Assembly (NCBI GenBank): GCA_910588125.1
Contig: CAJUPI010000008.1
Span: 1 to 64,000, forward strand
From: an uncultured Lachnospiraceae bacterium
GTDB lineage: Bacteria; Bacillota; Clostridia; Lachnospirales; Lachnospiraceae
Length of the DNA: 64,000 nt
Direction of reading: 5' to 3'
The notes under the pieces were generated by a model. The model worked only from the letters and a program-made list of their open reading frames with translations. It did not search any database and was not told the DNA's origin. The position numbers and the translations under genes are program-made. Below are positions 1 through 9,268 of the stretch, one piece after another; position 1 is the first letter of the stretch; each line of letters starts with the position of its first letter.

Positions 1-68
1 CCTGCAATTCATTCATAAATTTTCATTTTAGGTCTTGACTTTTAATAGTTAGACTTTCTATTATCCTT

Positions 69-1334
69 TTACATTAACACATTCGGCAAAAATGTTACCA
101 GAGCCGGACAAAACGTTACAATCAAAAGTGCAATCAGATTCATAGCCAGAAATGGAATCATTGCCCTTGTGATCTCCTCAAAACTCTTGCTGCTGACCCC
201 GGTCAAGGTAAAGAGCACCATTCCTACCGGCGGAGTCAGCATACCAATTGTGATATTCAGAATCATGATAACCCCGAAATGAAGCGGATCGATTCCCACT
301 GCCGTAATCACCGGCATCAGGATCGGCACCAGAATCACCAGCGCTGACAACGATTCCATCAGCATTCCCACAATCAGAAGAAATACATTAATCAAAATCA
401 ATGCCATATATTTGTTCGTAATCACGCTTAAAAACAGTTCCGCCAATTTTTGCGGCATTTGTGCGGTAGTGATGATATAGCCAAAAGAATTCGCGCAGCT
501 CACGATAAACAAAACCCCCATGGTTAATACCACGGAATCATCTAAAATTTCCGGAATATCCTTCAGCCTTAAATCCCTGGTAAAAAATCCTAAAATGACT
601 GCATAGACCACTGCTACCACGGAAGCCTCTGTCGGCGTGCAAAATCCAAGAGTAATGCCTCCCAATATGATCACCGGTGTCAGCAAAGCGGGAAAAGACT
701 GGATAAAAGAGCGTCCCAATTCTCCTATCTTGGGAAATGGTGTCCTCGGATAATTCCGTTTCTTACTGACAATATAGACATATATCATCAGTGTCAGGGC
801 CATCACCAGTCCAGGAAGAATTCCTCCAATAAACATTTTTCCAATGGAGACACCACTGGCAACTGCAAATACAACTGCAGAAATGCTGGGCGGAATGATT
901 GGTCCGATGCAGGAGGAAGCACCAGTGACGGCAACTGCAAATTCTTCATCATATCCGGCATCCTTCATAGCTTTAATTTCAATAGCTCCTAGCCCGCCGG
1001 CATCCGCCACAGCCGAACCGGACATTCCGGCAAAAATAACCGAGGCCACTACATTGGCATGCCCCAGGCCTCCTGGAATCCATCCCACCAGCTTTTCACA
1101 AAACCCGAAAATCCGATCCGTGACACCTCCGCGATTCATAATATTTCCTGCTAAGATAAAGAATCCTAATGCTAACAAGGTAAAGGAGCTGGAGCCGGCT
1201 ACTGCCCGGGAAAGAAGCATATTGATACTCTCTCCATTCACCAGAGAATAGATCATCGCGCTGCATATCATGCAGAATGCCACCGGCATTTTCATAAGCA
1301 AAAATCCGAAAAATAAAATGAACAGCAATGCCAT
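69..1334 (-). CDS. dctM: TRAP transporter large permease (DctM family)
   Basis: Large membrane subunit of a tripartite ATP-independent periplasmic (TRAP) transporter, which takes up organic acids using a sodium gradient. The 421 residues are almost continuously hydrophobic, with about 12 predicted membrane segments and the Gly/Pro-rich loops typical of DctM (for example GPIIPPS and TPPVG). Length is normal for the family. It lies 3 bp downstream of the small permease and is the last gene of a dctP-dctQ-dctM operon. The substrate cannot be read from the sequence; C4-dicarboxylates or sugar acids are usual. No clear terminator is visible in the 68 bases left of the stop. Confidence 0.95.
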   Translation of the reverse strand: MALLFILFFGFLLMKMPVAFCMICSAMIYSLVNGESINMLLSRAVAGSSSFTLLALGFFILAGNIMNRGGVTDRIFGFCEKLVGWIPGGLGHANVVASVIFAGMSGSAVADAGGLGAIEIKAMKDAGYDEEFAVAVTGASSCIGPIIPPSISAVVFAVASGVSIGKMFIGGILPGLVMALTLMIYVYIVSKKRNYPRTPFPKIGELGRSFIQSFPALLTPVIILGGITLGFCTPTEASVVAVVYAVILGFFTRDLRLKDIPEILDDSVVLTMGVLFIVSCANSFGYIITTAQMPQKLAELFLSVITNKYMALILINVFLLIVGMLMESLSALVILVPILMPVITAVGIDPLHFGVIMILNITIGMLTPPVGMVLFTLTGVSSKSFEEITRAMIPFLAMNLIALLIVTFCPALVTFLPNVLM

Positions 1335-1337
1335 CGT

Positions 1338-1829
1338 CTATTTTCCCCCTTTCCTGCTTGTGATAATATCCGAAAAAACACGTATCAATCGGACCAGCAC
1401 ATATGCCATGGCAATCAAAAATCCTATGGGAATAAAAATGTAAAAGTAACTCTTTTTCATCCATGAAACCGTGCCGAAGGCAATATTTTGGTTTGCCGTA
1501 TATTGAAATCCGATTCGGGTCAAATGATACAGGCAAAACAACATTACCGAATTGGTAATCACATCAAAAATCCACTGAACCTGTCGCGGCATACGATCGT
1601 ACAGCAAGGACAATTCCGTATGCTGGCCTTTGTGAAAGCAATATCCGATTCCCAGAAACGCTATCGTTCCCTGCATCATGGTCGTCACCTCGTCCGTCCA
1701 GATCAACGGTCTGTTGAAGAGATACCGCATTGTCACATGACAGGTAAGAATGGCAAGCATTACAAACATAATCAGGGAAAATACCCTCTTTTCTGCTTTT
1801 AAAAGCATCTGCTCTAATTTTTGCAACAT
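1338..1829 (-). CDS. dctQ: TRAP transporter small permease (DctQ family)
   Basis: Small membrane subunit of the TRAP transporter, partner of DctM. It has 163 residues and four hydrophobic segments, with the conserved RPLIWTDEV stretch after the second helix that is characteristic of DctQ. It sits between the binding protein and dctM with near-zero spacing, so co-expression is nearly certain. The start used is the ATG (MLQKLEQ) preceded by an AAAGGAA-type ribosome binding site. Confidence 0.93.
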   Translation of the reverse strand: MLQKLEQMLLKAEKRVFSLIMFVMLAILTCHVTMRYLFNRPLIWTDEVTTMMQGTIAFLGIGYCFHKGQHTELSLLYDRMPRQVQWIFDVITNSVMLFCLYHLTRIGFQYTANQNIAFGTVSWMKKSYFYIFIPIGFLIAMAYVLVRLIRVFSDIITSRKGGK

Positions 1830-1882
1830 GATATTCCTCTTTCCTTTTATCCGTGAACCGATTTTGCATTCCGGCTTTTCGT

Positions 1883-2941
1883 TTACTGAATCGACTGGAT
1901 GTCTTCATACATACCTTCCAGCCAGTCATCTGCAAATTTCTCATACATTGGCTTCATCATCTCAGCAAAAGCCGCCTTATCTGTTTCAACAATTTCCAAA
2001 TGTGTGCTCAATTCCTGGATTGCTGCATCTTCTTGCTCGATAGCCTGTTCATTATGCTGACTGGCTGCTTCCTCTGCTGCCTCTGTCAAAACTGCCAGCT
2101 GCTTCTCATTGAGCTTCTGCTTACATGCATCACTCATAAAAATATTCATCATCTGATATTGATGATCCGTAAGATTCAAATAATCCTGTACTTCATAAAA
2201 TTTCATTGCCAGAATGGACATCGGAGGATTCTCTTGTCCGTCTGCCACCCCCTGCTGCAAAGCCAGATAAGTCTCATTATAAGCTACCGGCGTCGGTGTC
2301 CCGCCAAGCGCCTCAATTGCTGCAATCGGCAGTGGCTCATTTGCTGCCCGCATTTTCAAACCCTTAAAATCTTCCGGACTGGTCAGCGGTTTTTTCGATG
2401 TTGTCATTTCACGTGCTCCATAATATACCGGCGCAAGGATATGCACATGACAATTTTCTGCCAATCCTTCCTTCAATTGTTCAAAACAATCACTTTCGTA
2501 AAATTTAAACAGATGATCCTGATCGCGAAACATATAAAATGCCTCGATAATAGAAAATGGTTTATATCTCTGAGTATATTGCCCGGTAGAAGCAATATAA
2601 AAATCAACGTCCCCCGTCGAACAGGCATCCGCCATCTCTGCACTGGTTCCCATCGTCTCTCCCGGAAATATATCGATCTGTATCGCTCCCTCGGATTTTT
2701 CCGACACGAGCCTGGCAAAATTTTCTGCTGTTGCGTGAATCAAATGCTCCGGAGACTGCGAATGGGCCAGTCGCAAGGTAATCTTTTCTCCTGCCGCAGC
2801 ACTGGCTTCTCCTTCCTGCTTTTTCTCGTTCTCTGACGCTGCCGCAGTTTCCGGCACTTTTTTTCCTGAACATGCAGTCAAAGAAAAAACGATTGCTGCC
2901 AAAGTTGTCATTGTCAGTATTTTAGTAAAATCCTTTCTCAT
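1883..2941 (-). CDS. dctP: TRAP transporter substrate-binding lipoprotein (DctP family)
   Basis: Extracytoplasmic solute-binding protein that delivers substrate to DctQM. From the chosen ATG the protein has 352 residues: a basic N-terminus, a hydrophobic stretch and a lipobox (LTAC) that should be lipidated on Cys, then a DctP fold including the family signature around GLKMRAANEP and ALQQGVADGQENP. The start at 2941 is preferred over more upstream in-frame codons because it directly follows an AAAAGGAGGCAACT ribosome binding site and begins the signal peptide. First gene of the operon. Its promoter region faces a divergent GntR regulator, the likely controller. Confidence 0.93.
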   Translation of the reverse strand: MRKDFTKILTMTTLAAIVFSLTACSGKKVPETAAASENEKKQEGEASAAAGEKITLRLAHSQSPEHLIHATAENFARLVSEKSEGAIQIDIFPGETMGTSAEMADACSTGDVDFYIASTGQYTQRYKPFSIIEAFYMFRDQDHLFKFYESDCFEQLKEGLAENCHVHILAPVYYGAREMTTSKKPLTSPEDFKGLKMRAANEPLPIAAIEALGGTPTPVAYNETYLALQQGVADGQENPPMSILAMKFYEVQDYLNLTDHQYQMMNIFMSDACKQKLNEKQLAVLTEAAEEAASQHNEQAIEQEDAAIQELSTHLEIVETDKAAFAEMMKPMYEKFADDWLEGMYEDIQSIQ

Positions 2942-2989
2942 AGTTGCCTCCTTTTCTCTTGCATACATTATATGTTTTTGTAATGTAAT

Positions 2990-3001
2990 TGAAGTATACA
3001 A
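2990..3001 (-). promoter_or_regulatory. Candidate GntR operator half of a matching pair (TRAP side)
   Basis: Read on the minus strand the bases are TTGTATACTTCA. This matches TTGTATACTACA at 3168-3179 in 11 of 12 positions. The copy overlaps the proposed -10 box of the TRAP operon, as expected for a repressor site. GTATAC-centred operators are common for GntR/FadR-type regulators. Assignment to the adjacent regulator is inference. Confidence 0.45.
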
Positions 3002-3021
3002 TAATTTTATCAATATTACAA
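2993..3021 (-). promoter_or_regulatory. Promoter of the dctPQM operon
   Basis: On the minus strand TTGTAA (3016-3021) and TATACT (2993-2998) are separated by 17 bp, about 50 bases upstream of dctP. The -35 is imperfect. The -10 lies inside the operator-like motif. Confidence 0.5.
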
Positions 3022-3136
3022 TTCATACTTCTCACATAATTACGATTTATCTTTTGTGCATTTTGTATAATTATCTTTCCTTTTTTTAACGATATCTTCC
3101 CAAAAATGATTATTTCCCAACATGCTTTCTTTTTTC

Positions 3137-3165
3137 TTGATTTTTCTCTTTTCATGATATATACT
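3137..3165 (+). promoter_or_regulatory. Promoter of the gntR gene
   Basis: TTGATT (3137-3142), 17-bp spacer, TATACT (3160-3165), about 50 bases upstream of the GntR start. A palindromic operator candidate follows immediately downstream, which suggests autoregulation. Confidence 0.55.
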
Positions 3166-3167
3166 TT

Positions 3168-3180
3168 TTGTATACTACAA
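3168..3180 (+). promoter_or_regulatory. Candidate GntR operator (regulator side)
   Basis: TTGTA-TAC-TACAA is a perfect 5-bp inverted repeat around three bases, just downstream of the -10 box of gntR. It matches the site near dctP. Binding by the adjacent FCD regulator is inferred from position and symmetry. Confidence 0.5.
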
Positions 3181-3216
3181 TTCTTAAAAATTCAATGATA
3201 AAGGCTGGTATCCCAT

Positions 3217-3921
3217 ATGAAAACCACAGGTATTTCGAATCGCAATCTAAAAAATCACACCTATAACATTCTTAAAGACCGCCTGGTCAATTGCATCTAT
3301 CCTCCCGGTATGCTGCTTAATGAAGCCCAGCTTGCTATTGATCTGGAGACAAGCCGCACGCCTGTACGGGAAGCAATCAGCCGTCTTGAAATGGAAGGAT
3401 TTGTAAAAATTATCCCCAAGAAGGGGATCTATGTGACAGATATCCTTCTCAGTGATGTTATGCAGATTTTTCAGACTCGGATTGAAATTGAACCGATCAC
3501 CCTTAGAATGGCTGCTCCTCATCTTCCTATAGAGGAACTCCATACCTTTTGTCAAAAATTTTCCGAACCGGTTACTGATATTCAAAACAGCTTCCGGCTT
3601 GACACGGCGATGCATCTGTTTATTATTGAACACTGTGGCAACCGCTATCTGATCGATATGATGAGAAGAGTTTTTGAAGAAAACACCCGTATTATTATTT
3701 CCAGCAAACAAAATCAAATTCAAATTCACGATGCAAAACAGGAACATCTTGAAATTTTAAATCAGTTAATTCAAAAGAATTATCCGGAAGCAGAAAAAAC
3801 CATGCGACGTCACATTGAAGCCTGCCGCATGGCTGCACTGGACTTTTTCTATGGTGTTCATGCCTATATTCCAGCTGAGGATTGTACTTACAAGAAGGAA
3901 TTAAAAAAGCTTTTTCACTGA
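3217..3921 (+). CDS. GntR family transcriptional regulator, FCD (FadR) subfamily
   Basis: DNA-binding regulator of 234 residues. An N-terminal winged helix-turn-helix (about residues 10-75) carries the GntR recognition segment SRTPVREA at 46-53. The C-terminal all-helical FCD domain has the expected scattered metal-ligand histidines (in DTAMHLF, QEHLEIL and RRHIEAC). Members of this subfamily bind an organic-acid effector through that metal. It is transcribed divergently from the TRAP operon and shares a motif pair with it, so it probably controls uptake of the TRAP substrate and itself. The stop codon is followed by a possible bidirectional terminator. Confidence 0.93.
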   Translation: MKTTGISNRNLKNHTYNILKDRLVNCIYPPGMLLNEAQLAIDLETSRTPVREAISRLEMEGFVKIIPKKGIYVTDILLSDVMQIFQTRIEIEPITLRMAAPHLPIEELHTFCQKFSEPVTDIQNSFRLDTAMHLFIIEHCGNRYLIDMMRRVFEENTRIIISSKQNQIQIHDAKQEHLEILNQLIQKNYPEAEKTMRRHIEACRMAALDFFYGVHAYIPAEDCTYKKELKKLFH

Positions 3922-3928
3922 CAATATA

Positions 3929-3981
3929 AAAACAGGTTCATCTATCTTCGTCCGATATCGGCATGACAGACAACCTGTTTT
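3929..3981. terminator. Convergent terminator between gntR and recG
   Basis: A perfect 10-bp inverted repeat, AAAACAGGTT at 3929-3938 and AACCTGTTTT at 3972-3981, separates two convergent genes. A- and T-rich ends on both sides would let it work in either direction. The loop is long (33 bases), so strength is uncertain. Confidence 0.5.
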
Positions 3982-3983
3982 GC

Positions 3984-6044
3984 TCACAAATTCAATTTTT
4001 CATAGCTTTTTCCCAGATACTCTTCCAGCCGCTCGCCCAACGCCCGATGTTCTTCTCTCTCCAGCGCCGGGTCTTCCTCCAGGAGCTGGTTTACCTCCTC
4101 TGAGACATTTTTCAGAAGATTGGCATCCGTGAAAATATCCGCCAGTTTAAACTCCATTTCCCCGCTTTGTCGCAGGCCAAAAAGATCCCCTGGCCCCCGC
4201 AGCTTCAAATCTTCTGAAGCGATATAAAATCCGTCATTCGAGCGATTAAGAATGTCCAGGCGCCTGCGGGTATCCTCTTCCTTTGAAGCATCTACCATAA
4301 TACAGTAGGACTGATGGCTTCCCCGTCCCACACGCCCCCGCAGCTGATGAAGCTGCGCCAGGCCAAAACGCTCCGCATTCTCGATCATCATCACTGTGGC
4401 ATTGGGCACATTGACGCCGACCTCCACCACTGTGGTAGATACCAACACCTTTATTTCTCCGGCAGCAAACCGCTCCATGATGAAATTTTTTTCCTTTGGT
4501 TTCATCTTTCCGTGAAGGTATTCTACCGTAATTTCAGGAGACATTTTTTTTCGCAAAAGCCTGGTATAATCCAGAACGTTTTCCGCATCAATCATCTCGC
4601 TCTCTTCTACCATCGGGCAAATCACATATGCCTGCCGCCCGGCGGCGATCTCTTTTTCCAAAAAACGATAGGCCCGCTCCCGGTATCCGGTATCCACCAC
4701 ACAGTTTTTGATCGGCAGACGATTGGCCGGCATTTCATCAACCACGGAAATATCCAGATCCCCATACAATATAATCGCCAGCGTCCGCGGGATCGGAGTG
4801 GCGCTCATCACCAAAATATGAGGCTGGCTAACTCCCTTCTGCCCCAATGCTTCCCGCTGTCCCACGCCAAACCGGTGCTGCTCGTCGGTAATTACCAGTG
4901 CCAGCTTATCATATACCACCTTTTCCTGGATCAGTGCATGGGTTCCCACAATGATATCCACATCATGACCGGCGATCCGCTCATAGGCAATCCGCTTTTC
5001 CTTCGCCGTCATGGAGCCTGTCACCAATATCACCTTTTTGGGTATTCCATGAGTCGCGAAAAGCTCCTGAATTGACTCAAAATGCTGTCTGGCCAGGACC
5101 TCTGTCGGCACCATCAATGCCCCCTGATATCCGTGATACGCTGCCTGCAAAAGAGCAAATACGGCCAGGATTGTCTTCCCCGATCCGACATCTCCCTGGA
5201 TCAGCCGGTTCATCACGCTCCCGCTTGCCAGATCGTTTTCTATCTCTGCCAATACTTTTTGCTGCGCTGTTGTCAATGCATAAGGCAGTTTGTTCTGCAG
5301 ATCAAGCAGCTCTTTCACCGGCTTTATCGGATAATTGCTTTTTATGTCCTGCCGCTTTTCCCTCAGGCGTCTCACTGCCAGCAGAAAGAAGAGAAATTCA
5401 TCAAACACCAGCCGTTTCCGTGCCGCCAGCATTTCCTTTTGATCCGAAGGAAAATGGATGTGCTCCAAAGCATAATTATATTCCGCCAGCTCATATTTTT
5501 TGCGCAGCTCTGCCGGCAGGTATTCCCGTTCTAATTGTCTCTGTTCCAGCGCCTGTGCCACTGCCTTTATAATCGCTTTATTTCCCAGCCCTTTGGTCTG
5601 TCCGTAGATTGGTTGCAGAGAAAGCAGCTTCTCTTCATAGGCTTCTCTGGTATAGATTGCCGGTTGCTCCATGGACATGCGATTGCCCTTTTTTATCACC
5701 CGGCCCCGAAATACCAACACCTGGCCCATCTGTAAGGTCGTTCGCAAATATGGCATATTGAACCAGGTTAATTGCAGGCTACCCGTCAAATCCTTTGCCA
5801 CTGTCACAATCACCTGCATATTTTGGAACCGGCGTACGGTTGCTGTCTTTAACAGCTGGCCGCAGATCGCATAGACACCACCCTCCCGCACCTGGCCGAT
5901 GGCAACCGGCGGTTCATAAGTATCATAGGCCCGCGGATAATTGTGAAGCAAATCCTCCACTGTCTCTACTCCCAAACGCCGAAAAAGCTCACCCGTTTTT
6001 TCTCCGATTCCCTTCAAGCATGTTACTGGATCCCGATTTATCAT
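3984..6044 (-). CDS. recG: ATP-dependent DNA helicase RecG
   Basis: Branch-migration helicase that remodels stalled forks and Holliday junctions. It has 686 residues, normal for RecG. The order is an N-terminal wedge/OB-fold domain (about residues 1-150), a superfamily 2 helicase core with Walker A GDVGSGKT at 284-291 and the DEQH box at 387-390, then the second RecA-like domain with QLHQLRGRVGRG near the C-terminus. ATG start with GGAGG upstream. It follows yloV, an order common in Firmicutes. Confidence 0.98.
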   Translation of the reverse strand: MINRDPVTCLKGIGEKTGELFRRLGVETVEDLLHNYPRAYDTYEPPVAIGQVREGGVYAICGQLLKTATVRRFQNMQVIVTVAKDLTGSLQLTWFNMPYLRTTLQMGQVLVFRGRVIKKGNRMSMEQPAIYTREAYEEKLLSLQPIYGQTKGLGNKAIIKAVAQALEQRQLEREYLPAELRKKYELAEYNYALEHIHFPSDQKEMLAARKRLVFDEFLFFLLAVRRLREKRQDIKSNYPIKPVKELLDLQNKLPYALTTAQQKVLAEIENDLASGSVMNRLIQGDVGSGKTILAVFALLQAAYHGYQGALMVPTEVLARQHFESIQELFATHGIPKKVILVTGSMTAKEKRIAYERIAGHDVDIIVGTHALIQEKVVYDKLALVITDEQHRFGVGQREALGQKGVSQPHILVMSATPIPRTLAIILYGDLDISVVDEMPANRLPIKNCVVDTGYRERAYRFLEKEIAAGRQAYVICPMVEESEMIDAENVLDYTRLLRKKMSPEITVEYLHGKMKPKEKNFIMERFAAGEIKVLVSTTVVEVGVNVPNATVMMIENAERFGLAQLHQLRGRVGRGSHQSYCIMVDASKEEDTRRRLDILNRSNDGFYIASEDLKLRGPGDLFGLRQSGEMEFKLADIFTDANLLKNVSEEVNQLLEEDPALEREEHRALGERLEEYLGKSYEKLNL

Positions 6045-6158
6045 CCCGCTTCTTCCTCCAAGGCTGAATATATCAGGGCCTGTTTTGCGGCATCTCCTCT
6101 GCTTTTCTTTGTTTCTTTCCCACAGCCGAACAACTTTCCAGCCACTGTTATCTCATCC

Positions 6159-7898
6159 TTACTCCACAGACATCAAATAATAATAGATCGGCTGGCCGCC
6201 ATCGTGCAATTCTATCTCACAATCCGGACATGCCTCTTGTGCCATGGCAAAAACCCGTTCCGCTTCCTCCGGCTTTACATCACTGCCATAATAAATGCTA
6301 ATCAGCTCCGAATCATCGTCAACCATCGCCTTTAACGTATCGATTGCCGTCCGCTCAATGCTGGCTCCCACGGCCAGCATTCCCTGATCGCCGATACCCA
6401 TAATATCTCCCTGATGGATCTCCATGCCGTCGATCTGTGTGCTGCGCACGGCATACGTAATCTGGCCGGTCTTTATGCGCCCCATCTCTTCTGTCATGGT
6501 TTTCAAATTCTCCTCAACAGAAAGCTCCGGAATAAAATTGATCAATGCCGTGATCCCCTGGGGAACCGTCTTCGACGGCACTACAATAATTTCTTTATCC
6601 TCCACCAGATATTTTGCCTGCTCCGCCGCCAAAATGATATTCTTATTATTTGGCAGAATAAAAATCCGATCGGCATGGACCTGCGCCACTGCGTTCAGCA
6701 TATCTTCTGTGCTGGGATTCATTGTCTGTCCGCCTTCTATCAGATAATCAGCGCCGATTCCCCGAAAAATCTCTCCCATCCCCTCTCCGATGGACACGGC
6801 GATAAAACCGTATGGCTTGGGGGATTCTTGATCTTTTTCCGCCGCCGCTTCCTTACGCGGCGCATTTTCCTTTGCCTGGGCAGCTGCTTTTTGTTCCTTT
6901 GCCAGCTTCTCTGAATTCTGAATCAGCCTTTCCTGATGCTCCTCCCGCATATTGTCAATCTTCATCCGCGAAAGGGAGCCAAAAGTCAGCGCACGCTGAA
7001 TCGCAAGCCCCGGATCGTTGGTATGCACGTGAACCTTTACCACATCGTCGTCAGAAACTACCACCAAAGAATCGCCAATCGATTCCAGATAAGCCTTAAA
7101 TTCCTGTTCTTTTTTGTCATCGTACGCGTTCTCTATATTGATGATAAATTCGGTACAGTAGCCATAACGGATATCCGAGGTATCCAGCTCCGATACGTCC
7201 ACGTCTTCCGGCATTGCCTGGCTTCCGGCGCCCATACTGTCAGGAGCTTTCTCTGCCTGCTTTGCCGACCAGTCAACGGTCTTCCCCAGAAGGCCCTCCA
7301 GGGCACCTTTTACCACCTGCATCAGGCCCTGGCCGCCGGAATCCACCACCCCGGCCTGCTTTAGCACTGGCAGCATCTCCGGCGTCTGGCTCAAAATCAG
7401 ATCTCCATATGCGATGACCTCCCTGGCAAACTCCTCTACATCTACGGTCTTCTCCGCCATCTCCACGGCTTTGTCCGCCATGCCCTTCGCCACCGTAAGG
7501 ATTGTACCCTCTTTCGGCTTCATGACCGCCTTATACGCGGTCTCCGTGCCGCGCACAAAAGCGCGGGAAAGCGCTGGTACATCCACGGTATTCTGTGTCT
7601 TGATCTCCTTGGTAAATCCCCGGAACAGCTGAGATAAAATAACACCGGAATTTCCTCTCGCTCCCCGCAGAGAGCCGGAAGAAATCGCCCTGGCCAGTGT
7701 CTCCATCGTCGGTTTCTCCAGCGCCGCCACCTCTTTAGCCGCCGCCATGATGGTCATCGTCATATTTGTCCCCGTATCTCCGTCCGGAACCGGAAATACA
7801 TTCAGTTCGTTAATCCACTCCTTTTTCGCTTCCAATCCCTGAGCGCCCGCCAAGAATGCCTGTTTCATCAGCGGGGCATCAATTTCTCGTATATTCAC
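6159..7898 (-). CDS. yloV: DAK2 domain / DegV-like protein YloV (FakA-type fatty acid kinase)
   Basis: A 579-residue protein with an N-terminal DAK2 nucleotide-binding domain (PDGDTGTNM at 38-46 and the GARGNSGV loop around 77-84), a middle region and a C-terminal DegV-like part. The family includes FakA, which phosphorylates fatty acids held by a separate FakB (DegV) carrier for incorporation into phospholipid. No fakB is in this window. The middle contains a charged Ala/Glu/Lys linker (about residues 330-360). The start codon is GTG, preceded by AAGGAGG. It lies 13 bp downstream of the Asp23 gene. Confidence 0.92.
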   Translation of the reverse strand: MNIREIDAPLMKQAFLAGAQGLEAKKEWINELNVFPVPDGDTGTNMTMTIMAAAKEVAALEKPTMETLARAISSGSLRGARGNSGVILSQLFRGFTKEIKTQNTVDVPALSRAFVRGTETAYKAVMKPKEGTILTVAKGMADKAVEMAEKTVDVEEFAREVIAYGDLILSQTPEMLPVLKQAGVVDSGGQGLMQVVKGALEGLLGKTVDWSAKQAEKAPDSMGAGSQAMPEDVDVSELDTSDIRYGYCTEFIINIENAYDDKKEQEFKAYLESIGDSLVVVSDDDVVKVHVHTNDPGLAIQRALTFGSLSRMKIDNMREEHQERLIQNSEKLAKEQKAAAQAKENAPRKEAAAEKDQESPKPYGFIAVSIGEGMGEIFRGIGADYLIEGGQTMNPSTEDMLNAVAQVHADRIFILPNNKNIILAAEQAKYLVEDKEIIVVPSKTVPQGITALINFIPELSVEENLKTMTEEMGRIKTGQITYAVRSTQIDGMEIHQGDIMGIGDQGMLAVGASIERTAIDTLKAMVDDDSELISIYYGSDVKPEEAERVFAMAQEACPDCEIELHDGGQPIYYYLMSVE

Positions 7899-7911
7899 CG
7901 GTAGGTCCTCC

Positions 7912-8268
7912 TTAATCTATCACTCGTACACCTTCTACATAGATATTGATACTGTCAACATCCATGCCGGTGAATTCTTCTACTTTGTATTTTACATTGG
8001 CAATCAAATTATCCGCTACGGCGCAAATACTGACGCCATAGGCCACAATGACATGAAACTCCAGACTGATATGGCTGTCTTCCACCTTGACGTGGATTCC
8101 CTTAGTCAGACTTTCTCTCTTTAAAAGCTTAACCAGGCCATCCTTCATACTGACGGCTGCCATACCGACAATTCCAAAACATTCCACCGCCGTCATTCCG
8201 GCATACAGAGCAATCACCTCAGAGCTGATACGAATTTCCCCCAGCTTATTATTGATGCGTCCTTTCAT
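7912..8268 (-). CDS. yloU: Asp23/Gls24 family envelope stress protein (YloU)
   Basis: A 118-residue Asp23-family protein, GRINNKLGEIRIS at the N-terminus and a C-terminal GMDVDSINIYVEGVRV segment typical of YloU. Such proteins are cytoplasmic or membrane-associated and linked to envelope homeostasis. Its partnership with YloV/FakA in lipid metabolism is known only as conserved neighbourhood. The start at 8268 is chosen because GGAGGGG precedes it at good spacing; the in-frame codon 33 bases upstream has no such site. Confidence 0.92.
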   Translation of the reverse strand: MKGRINNKLGEIRISSEVIALYAGMTAVECFGIVGMAAVSMKDGLVKLLKRESLTKGIHVKVEDSHISLEFHVIVAYGVSICAVADNLIANVKYKVEEFTGMDVDSINIYVEGVRVID

Positions 8269-8345
8269 GAAACCCCTCCATTCGCATTTGCTTATACACA
8301 CAACTGTTCTATTCTCTCGACAGCTTTGTTTTTCTCATTATTTTC

Positions 8346-8373
8346 ATTATACCATTTTTCCCGGAAACCACAA
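8346..8373 (-). promoter_or_regulatory. Promoter of the yloU-yloV-recG operon
   Basis: On the minus strand TTGTGG (8368-8373) lies 16 bp from a perfect TATAAT (8346-8351). The -10 is extended by TGG directly upstream. Confidence 0.55.
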
Positions 8374-8490
8374 CCGGAATTTTTTTCACCTGTGCTTTAT
8401 GCGGCAGCAATCATTTTCCTTATGCCCGTAGTTCGCATCACTCCGGAAGGTTTTATTTTACATTACAGGACGCAATTTTTTAAATAAAGC

Positions 8491-8533
8491 GAAAAAAGAG
8501 CGTCTACGCCGCTACGCATAAACGCTTCTCTTC
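8491..8533 (-). terminator. Terminator of the amino-acid ABC transporter operon
   Basis: Directly after the stop of the ATPase gene the minus-strand transcript forms a stem AGAGAAGCGT / ACGCTCTTT (one bulge) followed by six T residues (8492-8497). A good Rho-independent terminator. Confidence 0.7.
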
Positions 8534-9268
8534 TCATAGTACTTTATTTAAAAAGCTGATCGTCCTCTCTTCTTTTGGATTCCCAAAAAGCTCCTCGGGC
8601 GTCCCTTCCTCGACAATGTAGCCGTCATCCATGAAAATCACCCGGTCTGCCACCTCCCTGGCAAACCCCATCTCATGCGTCACCACTACCATGGTCATCC
8701 CGTCCGCCGCCAGCTGTTTCATCACCTCCAGCACTTCCCCCACCATCTCTGGGTCCAGGGCACTAGTCGGCTCGTCAAAAAGCATGATATCCGGATTCAT
8801 CGCCAATGCTCTGGCAATCGCCACGCGCTGCTTCTGTCCGCCTGAGAGTTGCCCTGGATAGGAATCCGCCTTATCCGCAAGTCCCACCCGTTCCAAAAGC
8901 TCAATCGCTTTCTTCGACGCGCTGGCTTTATCCATCTTTTTCAGCTCCACCGGCGCCAGTGTGATATTCTCCCGCACCGTCAGATGGGGAAACAGGTTGA
9001 AATGCTGGAATACCATACCGATATTCTCCCGCACCCGGTTGATATTGATATTGGGATCGGAAATCGGATGGCCATCCACATTGACCTCGCCAGCCGTAAT
9101 CTTCTCCAACCGGTTCAGGCATCGCAGGAAAGTACTCTTGCCCGAACCGGATGGCCCGATGAGGCAGACCACTTCACCTTCCTCCACCTCCAGGCTGATT
9201 CTTTTGAGCACTTCCAGCTGACCGAAATTTTTTTTTAAATTCTTTACAAGAATCTTTTTATTTTCCAT
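8534..9268 (-). CDS. Polar amino-acid ABC transporter ATP-binding protein
   Basis: ATPase subunit of 244 residues from the GlnQ/ArtM/HisP family, energising uptake of a polar amino acid. Walker A GPSGSGKS is at 38-45, the signature LSGGQ at 141-145 and Walker B with FDEP at 164-167, followed by the H-loop TH. It overlaps the permease gene by 11 bp and is the last gene of a binding protein-permease-ATPase operon closed by a terminator. Confidence 0.96.
   Translation of the reverse strand: MENKKILVKNLKKNFGQLEVLKRISLEVEEGEVVCLIGPSGSGKSTFLRCLNRLEKITAGEVNVDGHPISDPNININRVRENIGMVFQHFNLFPHLTVRENITLAPVELKKMDKASASKKAIELLERVGLADKADSYPGQLSGGQKQRVAIARALAMNPDIMLFDEPTSALDPEMVGEVLEVMKQLAADGMTMVVVTHEMGFAREVADRVIFMDDGYIVEEGTPEELFGNPKEERTISFLNKVL

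Noticed and set aside
34..63. TTGACT with TATTAT 18 bp downstream on the plus strand
   Set aside because: It would drive antisense transcription into dctM, and AT-rich gaps often give such matches. No gene fits it.
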